Shown one piece after another: positions 41,616 through 50,998 of a DNA stretch of 64,000 nucleotides. The DNA comes from Pseudomonas sp. FP1742. GTDB taxonomy: Bacteria; Pseudomonadota; Gammaproteobacteria; Pseudomonadales; Pseudomonadaceae. The stretch spans positions 5,332,001-5,396,000 of the forward strand of contig NZ_CP117460.1 of the NCBI RefSeq assembly GCF_030687145.1, written 5' to 3'. The position numbers and the translations under genes were made by a program. Within the stretch, counting starts at the first letter, position 1. Each line of letters opens with the position of its first letter. A model generated the notes under the pieces. That model was not told the DNA's origin. It saw only the letters and a list, made by a program, of their open reading frames with translations, and did no database searches.

Positions 41616-43420
41616 AAACGTACCACCGCCGCAACCTGGCGCTGCTCGGTGCCGTGGCCGTGCTGCTGGCCTCGACGCTGTTGTTTCTGTACCTCAAATC
41701 CAACTCGAACGAGACGTCGACCTACACCGAATCCCGGGACTTGATCAGCCAGATCAAACAACTGAACGCGCAATGGGAAACCGAGATTCTCAAGTCCAGG
41801 ATCGCCATCAGTCACAACTACGATCCGCTGGTCGCACCGCTGAGCGAGATGACACGCCTGTGGGAGCTGTTCGAGACCATGGAGTCCAATCACGGCCGCA
41901 ACGACCCCATCTGGCATGCCAGCCATGATGCATACCACGCCGCCATCCAGGAAAAAACCCGGCTGGTGGAACAGTTCAAATCCCACAATGCGGTGCTGCG
42001 CAACTCACTGGCGTTCCTGCCCACGGCCGAAGACGACATCCAGCAACCGCTCGCCCAATTGCCAGATGAAAACAAGCTGCAACTGCAGAACATCGCCACC
42101 GACACTTACGACTTGCTGCTCAGCAGCCTGGAATTCGCCCAGGTCACCTCCGACGATAAAGCGGCGGATATTCTGCTGGGGATGAACAAACTGGGGGTTA
42201 ACAAGCAACGATTGCCGGAGCAGTTTCACAGCCCGATCGATATTTTGAGTAACCACGTCAGCCTGATCCTGCGTGAGCAACCGGTGGTCAATCGGTTATT
42301 GGAAAACATCGAAGCCATTCCGGTGGCCGAACGACTGGACGACATTACCGGCCTGCTGAACAAGGACCAGCAGCAAACCGATGCCATCGACCGGCGCTAC
42401 CACTTCTACATGCTGGTGTTTTCGACGCTGCTGGTACTGGTGCTGGTGTACCTGGCGATTCGCCTGATGCGCAGCTTCGGGGAGATCCAGCGGGTCAACA
42501 AGGCACTGCAAACCGCCAACGAAGTCCTCGAACAACGGGTGGAAGAGCGCACTCGCCAACTCAAGGATACCCAGAGCGAATTGCTCGACACCGCACGCCA
42601 GGCCGGCATGGCCGAAATCGCCACCAACGTGCTGCACAACGTCGGCAACGTGCTCAACAGCGTGAACATCTCGGCCGACCTGGTCACCCGTCGGCTGCGC
42701 AGCAGCAAAGCCCAGGGGCTGGGCAAGGCGATGCAGCTGATCAACGAACATCAAAGCGACCTGGGCACCTTTCTGACCCAGAACGAAAAAGGCAAGCTGC
42801 TGCCCGGTTATCTGAATCAGCTGGTAGAAGCCATTGCCCTTGAACAGCAAGGCATGAGCGACGAACTCGCACAACTGAGCAAAAGCGTCGACCACATCAA
42901 AGACATCGTCGCCACCCAGCAGTCCTACGCGGGGGCCAACAACCTGGTGGAGCCGCTGTACATCAACGAATTGCTCGAGGACGCCCTGCGCATGAACGCC
43001 GGTGCCTTGACCCGGCATCACGTCACGGTGGTCAAGGAGTACGGCGACGTACCGCAAGTGATGGGCGACAAGCACCGCTTGTTGCTGATCCTGATCAATC
43101 TGATCAGCAACGCCAAATACGCCATGTCCGACCTCAGTAACCGAGCCCGACAGATCACCCTCGGGGTAAAAGTCGTCGAGGACACGATCCTGCAAATCAG
43201 CGTCAAGGATGACGGCGAAGGCATTGCGCCGGAAAACATGACACGGATCTTTGCCCACGGCTTCACCACCCGCAAGGAAGGCCACGGCTTCGGCCTGCAC
43301 AGCTGCGCGCTGGCCGCGATCGAAATGAACGGCCATCTCACCGCCCACAGTGACGGGCCGGGCAAGGGCGCCCTGTTCACCCTGCAGATCCCGTTGAACC
43401 CCGTCATGGAGAAAGCATGA
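41612..43420 (+). CDS. Membrane histidine kinase with HNxGN-type H-box
   Basis: 602 residues: membrane helix at about 12-29, a large helical periplasmic sensor (about 30-255), second helix about 267-287, coiled coil (about 295-330), then a phosphoacceptor region with H342 in NVLHNVGNVLNSV in place of the common HExxNP, and HATPase (NLISNAKYAM, DDGEGI, THGFGLHS-like FGLHSCALAAIEMNGH). ATG 41612 has GGGGAGG upstream. The stop overlaps the next gene by 4 bases, so kinase and receiver-kinase are coupled. Confidence 0.88.
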   Translation: MKTYHRRNLALLGAVAVLLASTLLFLYLKSNSNETSTYTESRDLISQIKQLNAQWETEILKSRIAISHNYDPLVAPLSEMTRLWELFETMESNHGRNDPIWHASHDAYHAAIQEKTRLVEQFKSHNAVLRNSLAFLPTAEDDIQQPLAQLPDENKLQLQNIATDTYDLLLSSLEFAQVTSDDKAADILLGMNKLGVNKQRLPEQFHSPIDILSNHVSLILREQPVVNRLLENIEAIPVAERLDDITGLLNKDQQQTDAIDRRYHFYMLVFSTLLVLVLVYLAIRLMRSFGEIQRVNKALQTANEVLEQRVEERTRQLKDTQSELLDTARQAGMAEIATNVLHNVGNVLNSVNISADLVTRRLRSSKAQGLGKAMQLINEHQSDLGTFLTQNEKGKLLPGYLNQLVEAIALEQQGMSDELAQLSKSVDHIKDIVATQQSYAGANNLVEPLYINELLEDALRMNAGALTRHHVTVVKEYGDVPQVMGDKHRLLLILINLISNAKYAMSDLSNRARQITLGVKVVEDTILQISVKDDGEGIAPENMTRIFAHGFTTRKEGHGFGLHSCALAAIEMNGHLTAHSDGPGKGALFTLQIPLNPVMEKA

Positions 43421-44823
43421 GCGATCTATCGAACCGCCGCATTCTGCTGATCGACGACACGCCGTCCATCCACGATGACTTTCGCAAGATCCTTACCCCG
43501 ACATCGGCCAAACATGCCGAACTGGACGAAATGGAGGCCGCGCTGTTCGGCAGCGAAGTGAAATCGACCCAACTGCTGTTCGAACTGGATTCGGCCTATG
43601 GCGGTCAGGAGGGCCTGGGCAAACTCGTCCAGGCCTTACAGGAAAACCGCCCCTACGCCCTGGCCTTCGTCGACATGCGCATGCCCGAGGGCTGGGACGG
43701 TGCGCAGACCATCGAACACCTGTGGCAGGAAGACCCGAACCTGCAAGTGGTGGTGTGTACCGCCTATTCCGACTATTCGTGGGATGAACTGCTGGAGCGC
43801 CTGCACGCCCACGACCGCCTGCTGATTCTGAAAAAGCCGTTCGACAATATCGAAGTCCAGCAGATGGCCAACACCCTGCTCACCAAATGGGAAATGACCG
43901 AACGGGCGTCTATTCAGATGAGCCATCTGGAGCATCTGGTGGACCAGCGCACGACCCAGTTCAAGCAGGCCAGCGAAGCATTGCAGCGGGAAATCGACGA
44001 GCGCAAACAACTGGAAAGCCAACTGGTGCAGTCGGAAAAACTCGCCTCGCTGGGGCAACTGGCGGCGGGCGTCGCCCATGAAATCAATAACCCCATCGGT
44101 TTCATTTCCTCCAACCTCGGCACCCTCGATGGCTATTTCAAGCAACTGCAGGCCATGCTCGATGCCTATCGGGAGGCAGAGGACGTCATTACCTCAAACG
44201 AAGTCCTCGAACGACTCGGCCAGCTACGTGAAAAGGTCGAGCTGGAATTTCTGCGCGAAGACATTCCGCTGTTGATCAAGGAATCCAAGGAAGGCATCGG
44301 CCGGGTCGGTCAGATCGTCAAGGACCTGAAGGACTTCTCCCGCGTCGATTCCAATCAGGAATGGCAGTGGGCCAACCTGCAACAGGGCATCGAATCGACC
44401 CTGAACATCGTCGCCAATGAACTCAAGTACAAGGCCGATGTGGTGAAGGAGTTTCAAGACCTGCCCGATATCGAATGCCTGCCATCACAGATCAATCAGG
44501 TGATCATGAACCTGATTGTCAACGCATCGCAGGCCATGGGACCGGAACGAGGCACCATCACCCTGCGCACCGGAATTGAAGGTGAAACGGTGTCGATCGA
44601 AGTCGCGGACACCGGATCGGGCATCGAACCGGAATGTCTGCAGAAAATATTCGACCCGTTCTACACCACCAAACCGGTGGGCCAGGGGACGGGGCTCGGG
44701 TTGTCCCTGTCCTATGGCATCGTGAAAAAACACCAGGGCGATATTTCGGTGCGTAGCGAAGTCGGAGTGGGCAGCACCTTTCGGGTCGAGTTGCCGGTGC
44801 GCCAGACTAAAACAGCGGCTTGA
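43417..44823 (+). CDS. Receiver-histidine kinase (response regulator with kinase output)
   Basis: 468 residues, soluble: an N-terminal receiver of the same subfamily as the two GGDEF/EAL proteins (RRILLIDDTPSIHDDF, D86 in FVDMRMPEGWDG), a coiled linker, HisKA with H221 (AAGVAHEINNPIGFISSN) and HATPase (NLIVNASQAMG, DTGSGI, GTGLGLSLSYGIV). It probably takes phosphate from the preceding membrane kinase and passes it on. It is the last gene of the operon, with a hairpin following. Confidence 0.9.
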   Translation: MSDLSNRRILLIDDTPSIHDDFRKILTPTSAKHAELDEMEAALFGSEVKSTQLLFELDSAYGGQEGLGKLVQALQENRPYALAFVDMRMPEGWDGAQTIEHLWQEDPNLQVVVCTAYSDYSWDELLERLHAHDRLLILKKPFDNIEVQQMANTLLTKWEMTERASIQMSHLEHLVDQRTTQFKQASEALQREIDERKQLESQLVQSEKLASLGQLAAGVAHEINNPIGFISSNLGTLDGYFKQLQAMLDAYREAEDVITSNEVLERLGQLREKVELEFLREDIPLLIKESKEGIGRVGQIVKDLKDFSRVDSNQEWQWANLQQGIESTLNIVANELKYKADVVKEFQDLPDIECLPSQINQVIMNLIVNASQAMGPERGTITLRTGIEGETVSIEVADTGSGIEPECLQKIFDPFYTTKPVGQGTGLGLSLSYGIVKKHQGDISVRSEVGVGSTFRVELPVRQTKTAA

Positions 44824-44835
44824 ACACCTGTGTTT

Positions 44836-44864
44836 GATCGTTCCCACTCTGCGTGGGAATGATC
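44836..44864. repeat. GATCGTTCCCAC inverted repeat
   Basis: GATCGTTCCCAC-TCTGC-GTGGGAATGATC, a short dyad of a type often seen between Pseudomonas genes, just past the signalling operon. It may act as a transcript end. Confidence 0.6.
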
Positions 44865-44958
44865 GGTCAAAGGCGCACAATTGACCAAAAATCCCAGTCC
44901 GAGCTGTTTTCGTCATTTCTCCAGGCGCAGAATGCCTGACCGCCAGTGGAGCATTTTT

Positions 44959-45048
44959 TGTGGGAGCGGGCTTGCTCGCGAATGCGGTGTGCCAGCCAGC
45001 ATCAATGTTGAATGTAAAACCGTCTTCGCGAGCAAGCCCGCTCCCACA
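44959..45048. repeat. REP doublet
   Basis: Inverted TGTGGGAGCGGGCTTGCTCG arms around about 40 bases, in the gap between the signalling operon and the flavoprotein gene. Confidence 0.9.
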
Positions 45049-45114
45049 GGAGATATCTGTATCCCGGCATTCCACTGTGCTGAAAACAACCGAGTCCGAA
45101 CCCAAGGAAACCGT

Positions 45115-46734
45115 ATGAGCCTGTCACTCCTGAGCCGCTACGCCTTCTTTGCCGTGTGTGTGATATTCACCCTCGCCAGCCTGCCCTTTCTGGAATACGA
45201 CTGGCTCTGGCCGATCACGGCCGTCACCGGTGTCCTCAGTATGGTGGGCCTGTTCGACCTGCTGCAAAGCCCTCATGCGGTGCGCCGCAACTACCCGATC
45301 CTGGGCAATATCCGTTATCTGGTGGAGGGCATTCGCCCGGAAATCCGCCAGTACCTGCTCGAATCCGACAGCGACGCCCTGCCCTTCTCCCGGGCCCAGC
45401 GTTCGCTGGTGTATTCGCGGGCCAAGAACGAGAGCGCCGACAAACCCTTCGGCACGTTGATCGATGTATATCAGTCGGGTTTCGAATTCATCGGCCACTC
45501 CATGCGCCCGGCGCCGTTGAGCGACCCGAGCGGTTTCCGGGTAACGGTCGGCGGCCCGCAGTGCACCCAGCCGTACTCGGCGTCGGTGTTCAACATCTCG
45601 GCCATGAGCTTCGGCTCCCTCAGCGCCAACGCCATTCGCGCGTTGAATCAGGGCGCCAAGCTCGGCAACTTCGCCCATGACACCGGCGAAGGCAGCATCA
45701 GCCCCTATCACCGGGAAAACGGCGGCGACCTGACCTGGGAACTGGGCAGCGGCTACTTCGGCTGCCGCACCGCCGATGGCCGCTTCGACCCGGAACGCTT
45801 CGCCGCCCAGGCACAGAACCCGCAAGTGCGGATGATCGAAATCAAAATGAGCCAAGGCGCCAAACCCGGCCACGGGGGGATTCTGCCCAAGCACAAAGTC
45901 ACCCAGGAAATCGCCGAAACCCGTGGCATCCCGATGGGCGAAGACTGCATTTCGCCGTCGCGCCACAGCGCGTTTTCCACGCCGATCGAACTGATGCACT
46001 TCATCGCGCAACTGCGTGAACTGTCCGGCGGCAAACCGGTGGGCTTCAAGTTTTGCCTGGGCCACCCGTGGGAATTCATGGGCATCGCCAAGGCCATGCT
46101 GGAAACCGGCATCCTCCCGGACTTCATCGTGGTCGACGGCAAGGAAGGCGGCACCGGCGCCGCGCCCGTGGAATTCACCGACCACATCGGCGTACCGATG
46201 CGTGAAGGCCTGTTGTTCGTGCACAACACCCTGGTGGGCCTGAACCTGCGGGACAAGATCAAACTCGGCGCCAGCGGCAAAATCGTCAGCGCCTTCGACA
46301 TCGCCAGTGTCCTGGCCATCGGCGCCGACTGGGCCAACTCGGCGCGCGGCTTCATGTTCGCCATCGGCTGCATCCAGTCACAAAGCTGCCACACCAACAA
46401 ATGCCCCACCGGCGTCGCCACCCAGGACACCCTGCGCCAGCGCGCATTGGTCGTTCCGGACAAGGCCCAGCGCGTGTACAACTTCCATCGCAATACGCTC
46501 AAAGCCTTGGCCGAAATGCTTGCCGCCGCAGGCCTGGAACATCCTTCACAGTTGTCGGCCAAACATCTGGTGCGGCGCATGTCGGCGACCGAGATCAAGC
46601 TGTTCTCGCAGTTGCATGTGTTCCTCAAGCCAGGCGAGTTGCTGACCGGTGAGGTGAATGGCGAGTTTTACTCGCGGATGTGGCAGATGGCGCGGGCGGA
46701 CAGTTTTGAGCCTAACGAAACGGCTGCCGCATAG
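45115..46734 (+). CDS. FMN-binding glutamate synthase family protein
   Basis: A 539-residue protein with two N-terminal membrane helices (about 8-45) and a large-subunit glutamate-synthase-like FMN barrel: SAMSFGSLSANAIRALNQG, EIKMSQGAKPGHGGILP, VVDGKEGGTGAAP, then a [3Fe-4S]-like cysteine cluster (GCIQSQSCHTNKCPTG). No glutaminase domain is present. Its reaction is not established. ATG 45115 follows AAGGA; the longer frame reads through the REP and is rejected. The 3' end overlaps the opposing gene by 23 bases. Confidence 0.87.
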   Translation: MSLSLLSRYAFFAVCVIFTLASLPFLEYDWLWPITAVTGVLSMVGLFDLLQSPHAVRRNYPILGNIRYLVEGIRPEIRQYLLESDSDALPFSRAQRSLVYSRAKNESADKPFGTLIDVYQSGFEFIGHSMRPAPLSDPSGFRVTVGGPQCTQPYSASVFNISAMSFGSLSANAIRALNQGAKLGNFAHDTGEGSISPYHRENGGDLTWELGSGYFGCRTADGRFDPERFAAQAQNPQVRMIEIKMSQGAKPGHGGILPKHKVTQEIAETRGIPMGEDCISPSRHSAFSTPIELMHFIAQLRELSGGKPVGFKFCLGHPWEFMGIAKAMLETGILPDFIVVDGKEGGTGAAPVEFTDHIGVPMREGLLFVHNTLVGLNLRDKIKLGASGKIVSAFDIASVLAIGADWANSARGFMFAIGCIQSQSCHTNKCPTGVATQDTLRQRALVVPDKAQRVYNFHRNTLKALAEMLAAAGLEHPSQLSAKHLVRRMSATEIKLFSQLHVFLKPGELLTGEVNGEFYSRMWQMARADSFEPNETAAA

Positions 46735-48301
46735 GGTGTTTTTGCGCGCCGACCTCAACGGTTGGCGCTCCCTCCAGAATGAACAAACGAGCCTCACTGT
46801 CTCCCTCTTTCAGCGTCAGCACCTGTTTCCAGTGTTCGGGAAACAAGGCGTCATGTTCAGGGCGCACATAACCCGTTACCCACCAGACCCTCTTGGCGTT
46901 CAGTTTCAGGGTCGAAAAGTCATTGAAGAGAATCCAGAGCAGATGATGGGGAATGAGTGCCCAACCACCGTATTCGGCGGTTCCCCACAGGGTGCCGATC
47001 GGTGACTTGACGACGTATAGCCTTGGTTGAATGCCGGTGGCGTTGTAGTAGGTGAACGGCAAGTACCAATACAGGTTATCCACAATGATCTCGTCACCCG
47101 GACGCACCTCCCGACCAAGACCTGCGACCACGGCGTCCAGTTTCGCGTCTCTGCGAATGCTGGTGCCGTTCATCTCATCCGTTTGTGCATAAACCTCCGC
47201 CAGCCCATGGGCTTCTACCCACACAACAAAAACCATGGCGATAGCCCCAAGGGCGGCATGGCGTTGGCTCAATGCCTCCAGCGCGAGCGCAACGATAAGG
47301 GGCAACGCTGCCGCAGCGAACACCAGGTACCGGGCATTGAAAACCGGAACGATCAGCGACACCAGAAACACGGTCAGCACCGGGACAAAGAAATAACCCA
47401 CCAGCAAGACGCTGAAAGGGCGTGCCTTGAATAGCACCGCCGTAGCGCAAACAACGATCAGCACCGTGGGCAATACGCGCCATAAGGATGAATAACTGGT
47501 CGAATCCCCCATCACCACCAGTTGCCAAACGAAGGTCAGCACCGTCGGCCAGGTCAGCGGCGGTATCCATTCGAGCCCGTCCATTCGCAACAATTGACTG
47601 ATGAGAGGCGGTGCCCACGGCAGGTACAACACGACGATTGTACTGTTGGCCAGTATCCACGCACGTGCGGATACCGTGCCCTGAACCTTGCGCACCCGCC
47701 ACCAAAAAAGCCAATGCACCAACACGCACAATGCGGCGAAGTAGTGCGTGTAGAAAGCCGCCGTCATCAGCAGCACGTAAAGGATCGGAAAACGCTTTTG
47801 ATCCATTGCCCTGAGCCAGCAAACCAGCGCCACGGTCGCGCCCATGAGCCAGAAGCCGAGCAAGGTGTACATTCGCACCTCCTGGCTGTAGCGCACCGAT
47901 ATCGGCAGCCATGCCAACAACAATGCCGCTGTCCACGTCGCCCTTCGCGTCGTCACCAGGCTCATCAATTTAATGCACAGCACCAGGGTGCCGACATCGG
48001 CCAGTGCACTGAGGGATCGCGCAGACAACACGCCATGACCGAACAGCAACATCCAGTAATGCAGCAACACATAGTAAAGCGGCGGATGAACATCCCGAGC
48101 CGTTGTGGCCCAGATGTACGCAGGCGAGCCCTCGGCCAGCAGTATGCTGTAAGCCTCGTCGTACCAGATGACCGGCACGGTGATGGCGTGAAACCTTGCG
48201 AACAATGCGATCACCAGCACCACCAGCAGAACCGCTCCGTCGGCAAGACCGGATGGAAAACGTTTGAAACGGATCCCAGGGGCGCTCATCGGCTTCACCA
48301 C
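46712..48301 (-). CDS. Glycosyltransferase family 39-like membrane protein
   Basis: A 529-residue, roughly 10-12-helix GT-C protein resembling ArnT/PMT-type enzymes. The first extracytoplasmic loop carries the acidic pair in VIWYDEAYSILLAEGS and RDVHPPLYY, where lipid-linked sugar donors are used. It is the last gene of a gtr-like operon and could transfer a sugar from bactoprenol phosphate to a surface glycan (inference). It overlaps the upstream gene by 7 bases and the converging flavoprotein gene by 23. Confidence 0.8.
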   Translation of the reverse strand: MVKPMSAPGIRFKRFPSGLADGAVLLVVLVIALFARFHAITVPVIWYDEAYSILLAEGSPAYIWATTARDVHPPLYYVLLHYWMLLFGHGVLSARSLSALADVGTLVLCIKLMSLVTTRRATWTAALLLAWLPISVRYSQEVRMYTLLGFWLMGATVALVCWLRAMDQKRFPILYVLLMTAAFYTHYFAALCVLVHWLFWWRVRKVQGTVSARAWILANSTIVVLYLPWAPPLISQLLRMDGLEWIPPLTWPTVLTFVWQLVVMGDSTSYSSLWRVLPTVLIVVCATAVLFKARPFSVLLVGYFFVPVLTVFLVSLIVPVFNARYLVFAAAALPLIVALALEALSQRHAALGAIAMVFVVWVEAHGLAEVYAQTDEMNGTSIRRDAKLDAVVAGLGREVRPGDEIIVDNLYWYLPFTYYNATGIQPRLYVVKSPIGTLWGTAEYGGWALIPHHLLWILFNDFSTLKLNAKRVWWVTGYVRPEHDALFPEHWKQVLTLKEGDSEARLFILEGAPTVEVGAQKHPMRQPFR

Positions 48302-49803
48302 TGCAGCGTGGCAATCGGCGCCGGCTCTTTCATCACGATGAAACCGTAATCCCCCAACAGATAGAGGCTGTAGAACTGGTTCTCCACCAGTGGTGGATAA
48401 CCCTGATAACCCACCATCGTCGCGTTGCGTCGCTCCCTCTCCGCGACCACATTGGTGATGCCCGCCTTCGGCAGGTTTTCCGCCAGCATGTAGAAGTTGA
48501 TGTTCAGCAGATAATGCAAAACCGGCATCCGCTTGAACGAGCCTGCGGCCGCCACCAGCCAGTGATCGGAATAACTCACCGACATGTAAATGCGCTTGGC
48601 CTCACGCAGTTGTCGATGGGCCGCAATGTCATGCCCCAGGGAAAACAGCGCGCTGGACGCAAAGGTGTTCTGCACCGTCAGTACGCGGCCGTAAGCGTAG
48701 GACAACGAAAGCATCGCCAACAGCGGAACCACCAACAGCAGCGCCAGCCGTTCATGGATGGGCGCCAGCGCCAGATGGCTCAAATAGAACAACAGCACCA
48801 ACAACACCGCAAACCCCATCAAGGTTCTGGCGCCCTCATTGAAGTCGCGAAAAAACAGCGCAGCCCCCGACACCAGCAAGATCACGACCGGCACGGTCAG
48901 CACGCACACCAGGCCCATCACGACTTTCCTCAGCCCTGTGTCCTGGCGTTCCATCACGTTCCGGGCCAGCCGCACGCTGCCAGCGATGGCACACAACAAC
49001 AGCACGGCGAACACCCAGGTGAATCCACCGTGAAACAGCAGCACGACTTTTTCCAGCACGCGGCCAATGTTGATCTCAAGTTGCAGCCAAGGCGCCGCCG
49101 CCCAGTTCAGGAACAAAACGCGGGTCTGATCCATGTATGGATAAGCGGTGACACTGTAGATCAACCCGCCGAGCGCCACCTGGGCGAGTTTCCAACCAAT
49201 CAACTCGCACCACTGCCGCCAGGCCCACTTGTCGTTCGCGGCCCTGAGCAGTTCCAGGCAACACAGGCCCAGAAACACATTAAGGCTCACCTGATAGAGC
49301 CCCAGCCCCAAGGCAATCAGGAAGGCCGGCACCAGCCATTGCAGGATGCGCGAAGGATGACGAAACGTGATCGCGTAGATCACCGCCACCAGGCTCAAGG
49401 CGTTGGCCGGCCCGTCGTATTGATACGACAGGTTCTGCAGAAAGAACGGGTTGTACCAGAGTGGCAACACCACCAGGCAGCAGGATAGCGTCGGCCGGGG
49501 ATAGTAATGGAACGTCAGGCTGGTCAACGCAAACGCCATGGCCAGGGTGGCGATCAACAGCGGCAACGGAAAGATGTTCGGCGCGGCATCACTGAAGGTC
49601 AGAACGTTATAGAACAGTTCGGTGAACAACCGCCCCTGGCTCGCCCAGGCCGTGCCGGCGGACAGCGAACGCCAGTTGTCATCGATGTAGGGATAGTCCG
49701 CCAGGATCAGCGGAATGACATAAATCAGGGTCGCGAACTGAAAAAACAGCCAGACCCGACGACGGCCGATTTCGCTGCTGAAAAAATCGCTCAGTCTGCC
49801 CAT
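48295..49803 (-). CDS. GtrII-like membrane glucosyltransferase
   Basis: A 502-residue polytopic protein with an early acidic motif (DYPYIDDNWRSL, about residues 36-47) and many helices, similar in layout to serotype-converting GtrII (Glucos_trans_II). Such proteins add a sugar to O-antigen in the periplasm from undecaprenyl-phosphate-sugar. It lies between gtrB and a GT39-like gene, which supports this role. The exact sugar and acceptor are unknown. Confidence 0.72.
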   Translation of the reverse strand: MGRLSDFFSSEIGRRRVWLFFQFATLIYVIPLILADYPYIDDNWRSLSAGTAWASQGRLFTELFYNVLTFSDAAPNIFPLPLLIATLAMAFALTSLTFHYYPRPTLSCCLVVLPLWYNPFFLQNLSYQYDGPANALSLVAVIYAITFRHPSRILQWLVPAFLIALGLGLYQVSLNVFLGLCCLELLRAANDKWAWRQWCELIGWKLAQVALGGLIYSVTAYPYMDQTRVLFLNWAAAPWLQLEINIGRVLEKVVLLFHGGFTWVFAVLLLCAIAGSVRLARNVMERQDTGLRKVVMGLVCVLTVPVVILLVSGAALFFRDFNEGARTLMGFAVLLVLLFYLSHLALAPIHERLALLLVVPLLAMLSLSYAYGRVLTVQNTFASSALFSLGHDIAAHRQLREAKRIYMSVSYSDHWLVAAAGSFKRMPVLHYLLNINFYMLAENLPKAGITNVVAERERRNATMVGYQGYPPLVENQFYSLYLLGDYGFIVMKEPAPIATLQW

Positions 49804-49804
49804 G

Positions 49805-50746
49805 CTAAAGCCCGACCCGGTCTTTGCCGCCGATGATGTCTTTGATCACATACCGGGGCCGGTGCTTGGCTTCGATGTAAATGCGCCCGATATACTCACC
49901 CAGGATGCCGATGCCGATCAGTTGCACACCGCCCAGAAACAATATGGCTGTCATCAAAGAAGGGTAACCGGGGACACTGTTGCCGAAGAAAATCTTGTCC
50001 AGCACCATGTACACCGCGTACAGCACCGCGAAGATCGAGATAGCGCCGCCGATGTAAGTCCATAACCGCAATGGCACGGTGCTGAATGAGGTAATGCCTT
50101 CCAGCGCCAGGTTCCACAGTTTCCAGCCATTGAACTTGCTGCGGCCCGCCACTCGCCGGGCCCGCTCGTACTCCACCACCACGGTGGTGAAACCGGCCCA
50201 CGACAGAACGCCTTTCATGAACAACTGATGCTCGGGGAGTGCGCGAATCACATTGACCACCTTGCGGTCCATGAGCCGGAAATCCCCGACGTTTTCTTCG
50301 ATGCGGGTGTAGGAAATCCTGTTCAGCAGGTGGTAGAACATCGCCGCGCTGTGGCGTTTCAGATAACTGTCGCTGGCACGATCCCGGCGTTTGGCGAGCA
50401 CCACGTCGGCGCCCTTCTGCCACTCGGCAATCAACCTCGGGATGACGCTGATCGGGTCCTGCAGGTCCACGTCCATGGGGATCACCGCATCGCCGGTGGC
50501 GTATTCCAGCCCGGCAAACAACGCCGGTTCCTTGCCGAAGTTGCGCGAGAAATTGATCAGCAATACCTGTTCATCGGCCCGGGCCAATGCCTTTGCCTGC
50601 TCAGCCGTCTGGTCGGTACTGCCATCATTGATGAACACGATCTCCACGTCACACAGGTCGAGTCTCAATTCACGGCGCACCGCCTGATAGAACAGACTGA
50701 TCGCCTGCTCTTCGTTGAATACCGGGACAATCAGCGAAACCTTCAC
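49805..50746 (-). CDS. gtrB: Bactoprenol glycosyltransferase GtrB
   Basis: A 313-residue GT2 enzyme: nucleotide-sugar fold with [22 protein letters not shown], the DxD-like DVDLQDP, a [16 protein letters not shown] segment, and two C-terminal membrane helices (about 230-290). It makes undecaprenyl-phosphate-glucose or a related donor in the cytoplasmic leaflet. The partner flippase gtrA, usually adjacent, is not in this cluster. The next gene starts 1 base past its stop. Confidence 0.88.
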   Translation of the reverse strand: MKVSLIVPVFNEEQAISLFYQAVRRELRLDLCDVEIVFINDGSTDQTAEQAKALARADEQVLLINFSRNFGKEPALFAGLEYATGDAVIPMDVDLQDPISVIPRLIAEWQKGADVVLAKRRDRASDSYLKRHSAAMFYHLLNRISYTRIEENVGDFRLMDRKVVNVIRALPEHQLFMKGVLSWAGFTTVVVEYERARRVAGRSKFNGWKLWNLALEGITSFSTVPLRLWTYIGGAISIFAVLYAVYMVLDKIFFGNSVPGYPSLMTAILFLGGVQLIGIGILGEYIGRIYIEAKHRPRYVIKDIIGGKDRVGL

Positions 50747-50998
50747 GTTTCACACTCCTGAGAACCGAAGTGTAGATGCTCGCCAGATGCCATCAGGCGG
50801 CGTTCCGGTGTGCGAACCGTCCGGCAGACCGACGGCCACGCCGTTCGATCCGTTCGCGATAAGCAGCTGAGACATTCGGTAATATCCAGCCTTTTGCAAT
50901 TGCCTGTGAATCACGGCACCCTGCGCGCCGCCGGTATGCGGCGCGCCATCTTTTACTGCGCCCACACCTTATTTCCCCCCGTTCAAGAGCCCGCCGTC

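Noticed and set aside
44881..45114. N-terminal extension of the glutamate-synthase-like protein by 78 residues
   Set aside because: The extension is translated REP sequence (GSGLARE...ASKPAPT), and a good ribosome site precedes 45115.
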